Shown one piece after another: positions 60,213-64,000 of a stretch of 64,000 bases of DNA. Each line of letters opens with the position of its first letter. The first letter of the stretch is position 1. Source of the stretch: Mortierella alpina. Lineage: Eukaryota; Mortierellomycota; Mortierellomycetes; Mortierellales; Mortierellaceae. Location: positions 2,852,001 through 2,916,000 of the forward strand of contig JANATF010000001.1 of assembly GCA_029449245.1 (NCBI GenBank), in the 5' to 3' direction. Below the pieces are notes generated by a model, which made no database searches, was not told the origin of the DNA, and worked only from the letters and a program-made list of their open reading frames with translations. The position numbers were made by a program, and so were the translations under genes.

Positions 60213-60403
60213 AGGACAAACGTACCCTTGGCAACAGCCGAGAGGTACGTTCAAGAAAAATAAAAATAACAAGAGCTCTTTTCATGAAGTGGACCCCTGA
60301 CTCGCGGTTGAGTCTTCAACTCTCTCTCTCTCTCTCTACCCGCGACAACACTCTCATAGCCCATTCCACCTTTGCCAGTCAGACAAAAACAGAGGAAGCG
60401 CGA

Positions 60404-60797
60404 ATGACAGAGCCGCTGTTGCATCCAGTCGTGGCAGGAGGTTCAATACCAGCCAAGAACAACGTGACAGCCAATGACATTGCCAGCCTGTACGCTCGTA
60501 TCCATGGTCTCATAGAGACGGTCAAGGAGTCTCCCCGGTCGGCCTCTGCAGACAACAAGGCCAAAGCAGGCAAGATGGCAGATAGCGAAAGTGTTGGCTC
60601 TATTCTATTTGGGGAGAATGCAGGGGTGTGTGGTGCGCGAGTTGATGGAGTGCATTGTGGCCATGCAGGCAGCCTTCTGGGCTGAGGCGGAGCAGTGCAA
60701 CGCTCTTGGGAACTCGCTGTCCGATGGCGTGGTGTCTCATACAGCCCCCATTCATATTCAAGGCGGATGGGATGTGCGAGATCAGCGTGGGCGATGA
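60404..60797 (+). CDS. Small uncharacterised protein, needs a 43-nt intron or a frameshift
   Basis: From the ATG at 60404 the frame reads MTEPLLHPVVAGGSIPAKNN, DIASLYARIHGLIETVKESP and ADSESVGSILFGENAG, then runs to a stop near 60685 in unconvincing sequence. A better continuation lies in another frame: VVRELMECIVAMQAAFWAEA and QCNALGNSL, ending at 60797. Removing a 43-nt gt...ag segment (about 60629-60671) joins GENAG to AAFWAEAEQC in phase. Alternatively a single extra G in the GGGG run near 60625-60629 would explain the switch and retain the VVRELMECIV helix. I do not recognise the family. The product would be a mostly helical protein of about 115-130 residues. Confidence 0.45.
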
Positions 60798-61133
60798 GCG
60801 TCAGAAGGCGTGAAGGGACAGCAGGAAGAGGAAAGCAACGAGGAAACGAGAAGTTTTTTTTTGTCGCCTGTTCTTATTTTCATTCCAAGTCTTCCATCCT
60901 CTCGTTCTTTCGTCCTTTCGTCCTTTTCTGTTGCTTGGCTTCGTTTTCCTTCTCCTTCACTGTTCTCCTTTCCTTTTTTTTCGTCTACCGCCCGGCCTCG
61001 GTTGAATTTCATTCACCCACCCAGCGTGTACACCATCGGATCCATAACCTCGCATCACCGTACTCTGGACTGACGCTAATCCTCACTTAATCTAGTAGCT
61101 CCTACAGCTACAACACCGCCTAATTACACCACA
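60798..61133. promoter_or_regulatory. Promoter and leader of the Sec2-like gene
   Basis: Pyrimidine-rich on the plus strand from about 60850 to 61015, a common feature upstream of genes in this window. No gene is seen. Confidence 0.35.
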
Positions 61134-62915
61134 ATGGACTCGTCTACCGCCGCACCACCACCTGCTGTTGAAGCAGCAACAGAAGACACATCGAACAAAG
61201 ACAGCGACACCAATAGCAGCCCTACAATCGAGTCCCAAGAGGTGCTTATCGATGGACAGTGTCCCTGCCACAAGGTGCTGACGACTCTCTCGACGCGCAG
61301 CTGTAGCCTGTGTGATCGTGTCATCCCCACGTTGGCAGAGGCCCACAACGAACGCACTTTGCTCCTTGAAGAAAGAGACCAGACCAGCATTCGACTGGCA
61401 GAGGAGCAAAAGCGAGCCGCTGCGGACGCTGCAGAGGCTCAGGGCTTGCGGAAAAAGATCGAGGAACTTGAGGACGCACTGGACGCAAAAACGGATGACT
61501 ACTTGAGCGTACAACGCGATTTCACCTCCTTGAACGACAAATATGTGGATGAGATTGAGAAGGTGGCCGAACTGCAGCACGCCAAGGAGATGGTCGAGGG
61601 CGAACTGGAAGAACTGAGTCGCACGCTCTTTGAGGAGGCCAACGGCATGGTGGCATCAGAGGCCAGGGCCCGACACCAGCTGGAGCTGACAAGGAAGCAT
61701 CTAGAACTCGAGCTCAAGGACGCACGGGAAAGACTTGCGGCCGAGACCTTACAACTGAAGGAGCTAAAGTCAAAGATGGAGGTCATGATGGATGCTGAAC
61801 CTTCAAGCAAGCGCTCTTCGGCCAATGCGTCTGATCGAGGCAGCGTCGATCTCGCCCAGCTCTTTGGAATGAACAAGATCTCGGTTCCAGAGGCGGTGTC
61901 TGAGGAGCCCGAAACGGCCATTGCGATCGACGGCCAGCTCATGCAAGAGTTCAGAGAGTTTGTGACGCAGAGCTCAACCGTCCGACTAGCAAAGATCCAC
62001 AGCTTGCCCTTCATGCGTCATTGTCAGGACGAGGACGTAGAGCCATGTTTACGTTTCGGGAACAACCCTCGCATTGCGGCACGCAAGCTTACGGAGGGTA
62101 TTTGTTCCAACACCTGCTACATCGAGGAGGCGACACCAGACCAGATCAAGGAATATGAGCGTATGGTCCTGGCTGCACAGCAACCCCCTTCGCCAGCACG
62201 CAACTCCACTTCGAGTAAAAACATGCTGTGGGAACGACTGCAGACGCAGTACGCCTTATATCAGGCACCCAAGGGAGGCTGTCAGACCTGTGGGCGCAGT
62301 GGTCCATTGAGTCATCGGTATCGAATCGCTACATCGGACGAGTGGTCGTTTATTGACCGCTTCTGCCGCGATCGGCTCGTCGCCACCTGTGAATTCTACA
62401 TTTTTATCCGGAATATCCGCGCCGGACTCTACTCCACTCGGACCATTGAGGACCTCTATTCGGAAAGCCTTCGACTTCGACTCCAAATGTTCTACGCCCG
62501 GGCTGGAGTATTGCCTATCATGCTCTCAGAACTCGGAGTATCGACACAATCGATCGGTAACATGGGGCCGGCGGGAGAATGGCCAGAGGGAGTTCGACCA
62601 GAGGGCAGTGACGCAGGATCGATCGCCTCCAACACCCCAATGACGACACCCAAAAGTGAGCGAACAGCACCCTTGTCCAGGCCAGTGTCGCGCGGCCCAG
62701 ACTCAGCGGTGTCATCTCGACCAGTGTCAGAAGTGAAGGAGTCCGATGGCAAGTCTGCACCGGCTCTAGTACCATCGGTTGAGGCATTGGATGAGGCGTC
62801 CTCTAGTCATGACACGGATGCAGCCACGCCTTCAACTTCCTCAGCAACTTCCTTGGCTTCGGCTGGACCAGAGTCAACAACAGCGGGGACTGCAGAGGAG
62901 AAAGATAGCCAATAA
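61134..62915 (+). CDS. Sec2/Rabin8-type Rab guanine nucleotide exchange factor
   Basis: Intronless, 593 residues. After a short Cys-containing N-terminus (CPCHKVLTTLSTRSCSLCDR, possible metal ligands) a long coiled coil runs from about residue 75 to 225. It contains the Sec2 signature LEELSRTLFEEANGMVASEA, where the helix pair binds and opens the Rab GTPase. The C-terminal domain includes LPFMRHCQDEDVEPCLRFGN, ICSNTCYIEEATP, CQTCGRSGPLSHRYRIA and CRDRLVATCEFYIFIRNIRA. These match the conserved C-terminal part of Rabin8/Rab3IP and fungal homologues and contain a C-x-x-C pair. The tail is Ser/Thr-rich. In yeast, Sec2 activates Sec4 on secretory vesicles, so a role in polarised exocytosis is the natural inference. 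Confidence 0.88.
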   Translation: MDSSTAAPPPAVEAATEDTSNKDSDTNSSPTIESQEVLIDGQCPCHKVLTTLSTRSCSLCDRVIPTLAEAHNERTLLLEERDQTSIRLAEEQKRAAADAAEAQGLRKKIEELEDALDAKTDDYLSVQRDFTSLNDKYVDEIEKVAELQHAKEMVEGELEELSRTLFEEANGMVASEARARHQLELTRKHLELELKDARERLAAETLQLKELKSKMEVMMDAEPSSKRSSANASDRGSVDLAQLFGMNKISVPEAVSEEPETAIAIDGQLMQEFREFVTQSSTVRLAKIHSLPFMRHCQDEDVEPCLRFGNNPRIAARKLTEGICSNTCYIEEATPDQIKEYERMVLAAQQPPSPARNSTSSKNMLWERLQTQYALYQAPKGGCQTCGRSGPLSHRYRIATSDEWSFIDRFCRDRLVATCEFYIFIRNIRAGLYSTRTIEDLYSESLRLRLQMFYARAGVLPIMLSELGVSTQSIGNMGPAGEWPEGVRPEGSDAGSIASNTPMTTPKSERTAPLSRPVSRGPDSAVSSRPVSEVKESDGKSAPALVPSVEALDEASSSHDTDAATPSTSSATSLASAGPESTTAGTAEEKDSQ

Positions 62916-63339
62916 GTTATAAGAGTGTCCTCTTGGGGTTCGTGGATGGTTCGATACGCGGTTTTTCGTTTAGCCCCCTGTAAATAAACCGCCCCAAAGT
63001 CATAGAATGCCTCTTCTATACACTCTGTTGACACTCTACACCATGAATATGTCGGCCTCGTTCGCCCTCTCTCGCTCTCAAGGACCAAGAGCGAAACGGT
63101 CGCGTCGACCTATTTCCGGACACTTCTGCGCACACTTTCCACGTGCATGACAATAGAATCAATGGGCACTGCCACCGATCGCAGACACCTGCGCCGTGCG
63201 CACGCCCCTCCTCTGCGCCCAGCACTCTGACAAAAAGATTAGCCAATGCAATGGACACCCGACTTTGGTCTCTGCTCATCTCATCGCCCAGTCAACTCCC
63301 AAACGCAACCACCACAATTACATCCGCTCGATTCTGATT
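62916..63339. promoter_or_regulatory. Intergenic region before the thioredoxin gene
   Basis: A 424-bp interval holding the 3' flank of the Sec2-like gene (taaataaa near 62980) and the presumed thioredoxin promoter. A short upstream exon with another start codon cannot be excluded. No other gene is seen. Confidence 0.3.
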
Positions 63340-64000
63340 ATGAAACACATCGCTTCGACAGTAGAGCTTCACAGCTGCCTCGCCATGGCCGCCTCGAGAC
63401 TGGTAAGGTTCTGATATTCTGTCATACCTGCACGCCTTCTCGTCATTCGCTGGCCACTTTGACTAATTCGTCGACCGCGTTTGAACAGGTCGTGGTGGAC
63501 TTTTTTGCGACATGGTGAGATCCGGAAGACTGGTGCTCTGTTTGAGCGCTATGCCTAGTTGACTAACAAAAAAGCACCTGCTTACCCTTCGATTGAACCA
63601 GGTGTGGTCCTTGCCAAACCCTGGCGCCTATACTGGAAGGTCTGGAGAAGAAGCATGGCTCCACCCTGTTTGCCAAGGTAGACGTTGACAAGGCTACAGA
63701 CTGCGCAAGCGAATACAAGGTCACAGCAATGCCGACCATCATCTTTCTCAAGAACAAGGTCGAGGTAGGCCGCGTCGTGGGTGCTAACCTGGCCGAGATT
63801 CAAAGTCTGATCAAAAAGCACGAGGGTGGCGATGCCTTCTCAGGTGCAGGCCAGACCTTGGGAGGTGGTAGTAGCGCTTCGACATCAGCAGCAGCCGCAC
63901 CTGGTGTTGCCAAAACGGTAGAGGGACCAGGCGGTAGCTGCCAGATCCAAGTTCGGCTCCTGGACGGGTCAACGATTCGGGGCGATTTCGAACCCACGCA
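63340..64000 (+). CDS. Thioredoxin-UBX domain protein, 3' end outside window
   Basis: Three exons splice in phase: MKHIASTVELHSCLAMAASR, then VVVDFFAT with the Trp codon divided by an intron, then CGPCQTLAPILEGLEKKHG. The result is a complete thioredoxin fold with the active site WCGPC, the buried-Asp strand VVVDFFATW, KVDVDKATDCASEYKVTAMP (cis-Pro loop AMPT) and IIFLKNKVEVGRVVGAN. After a Gly/Ser/Ala-rich linker the sequence GGSCQIQVRLLDGSTIRGDF begins what looks like a UBX domain (the CxIQ-RL-DG pattern), which binds Cdc48/p97. The gene is cut at 64000, so the UBX assignment rests on its first strands. The start at 63340 matches the usual distance to the thioredoxin core. Confidence 0.82.

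Noticed and set aside
1-64000. tRNA and rRNA genes
   Set aside because: I looked in the intergenic stretches for T-loop (GGTTCGA) and paired A-box patterns and found none convincing. A tRNAscan run would be decisive.

Overview
The window looks like a nuclear chromosome segment of an early-diverging fungus. I would place it in Mortierellomycota or a neighbouring Mucoromycota lineage. The grounds are many short spliceosomal introns, large F-box/leucine-rich and MATH-BTB proteins with long Ser/Gln/His-rich tracts, an animal-type Na+/K+-ATPase-like P-type pump, an Msb1/Mug8-like RhoGAP-fold protein, and fungal-style Swf1, Mdm1, Rrn3, GRASP and Sec2 homologues. No phage, plasmid, operon, CRISPR array, rRNA or tRNA was seen. 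The phylum assignment is an inference from gene content; a sequence search would settle it.

Layout, left to right. 1-4 kb: importin-13-type karyopherin (minus strand), cut by the window edge. 4.8-6.6 kb: F-box/LRR protein (plus). 6.8-8.9 kb: cytochrome P450 (minus). 9.6-13.4 kb: Na+/K+-ATPase-like P-type pump (minus). 16.1-19.8 kb: very large F-box protein whose F-box is split by a low-complexity insertion (plus). 20.1-20.7 kb: phenolic acid decarboxylase (minus). 21.1-23.9 kb: MATH-BTB protein (plus). 24.2-26.2 kb: unidentified multi-pass membrane protein (minus). 27.2-32.4 kb: Msb1-like RhoGAP-fold polarity protein carrying a Gly-Gln hexanucleotide repeat (minus). 32.4-36.9 kb: gene-poor, purine-skewed spacer. 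36.9-37.7 kb: small multi-exon membrane protein (plus). 38.0-39.2 kb: quinone oxidoreductase (minus). 39.7-41.7 kb: Swf1-type DHHC palmitoyltransferase (plus). 41.9-46.3 kb: Mdm1/SNX13-type PXA-RGS-PX-Nexin_C protein (plus). 46.4-49.3 kb: Rrn3 (minus). 49.8-50.9 kb: possible Mediator tail subunit (plus).

From about 51.0 to 55.1 kb lies a satellite-like array of roughly 575-bp monomers: five in direct orientation, then two inverted, with a near-perfect palindrome at the switch. After it come genes all on the plus strand: phosphatidylserine decarboxylase, a TMEM97/EXPERA protein, GRASP, a small uncertain gene, a Sec2/Rabin8-type Rab exchange factor and the start of a thioredoxin-UBX protein that runs off the right edge.

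The genes are ordinary eukaryotic housekeeping and membrane-traffic genes rather than a functional cluster. Several share a theme of endomembrane biology (Swf1, Mdm1, phosphatidylserine decarboxylase, TMEM97, GRASP, Sec2), but I see no evidence of co-regulation. The least ordinary items are the dimeric satellite with its inversion, the phenolic acid decarboxylase, the altered cation site of the P-type pump, the thioredoxin-UBX fusion, the split F-box and several introns of only 41-49 nt.
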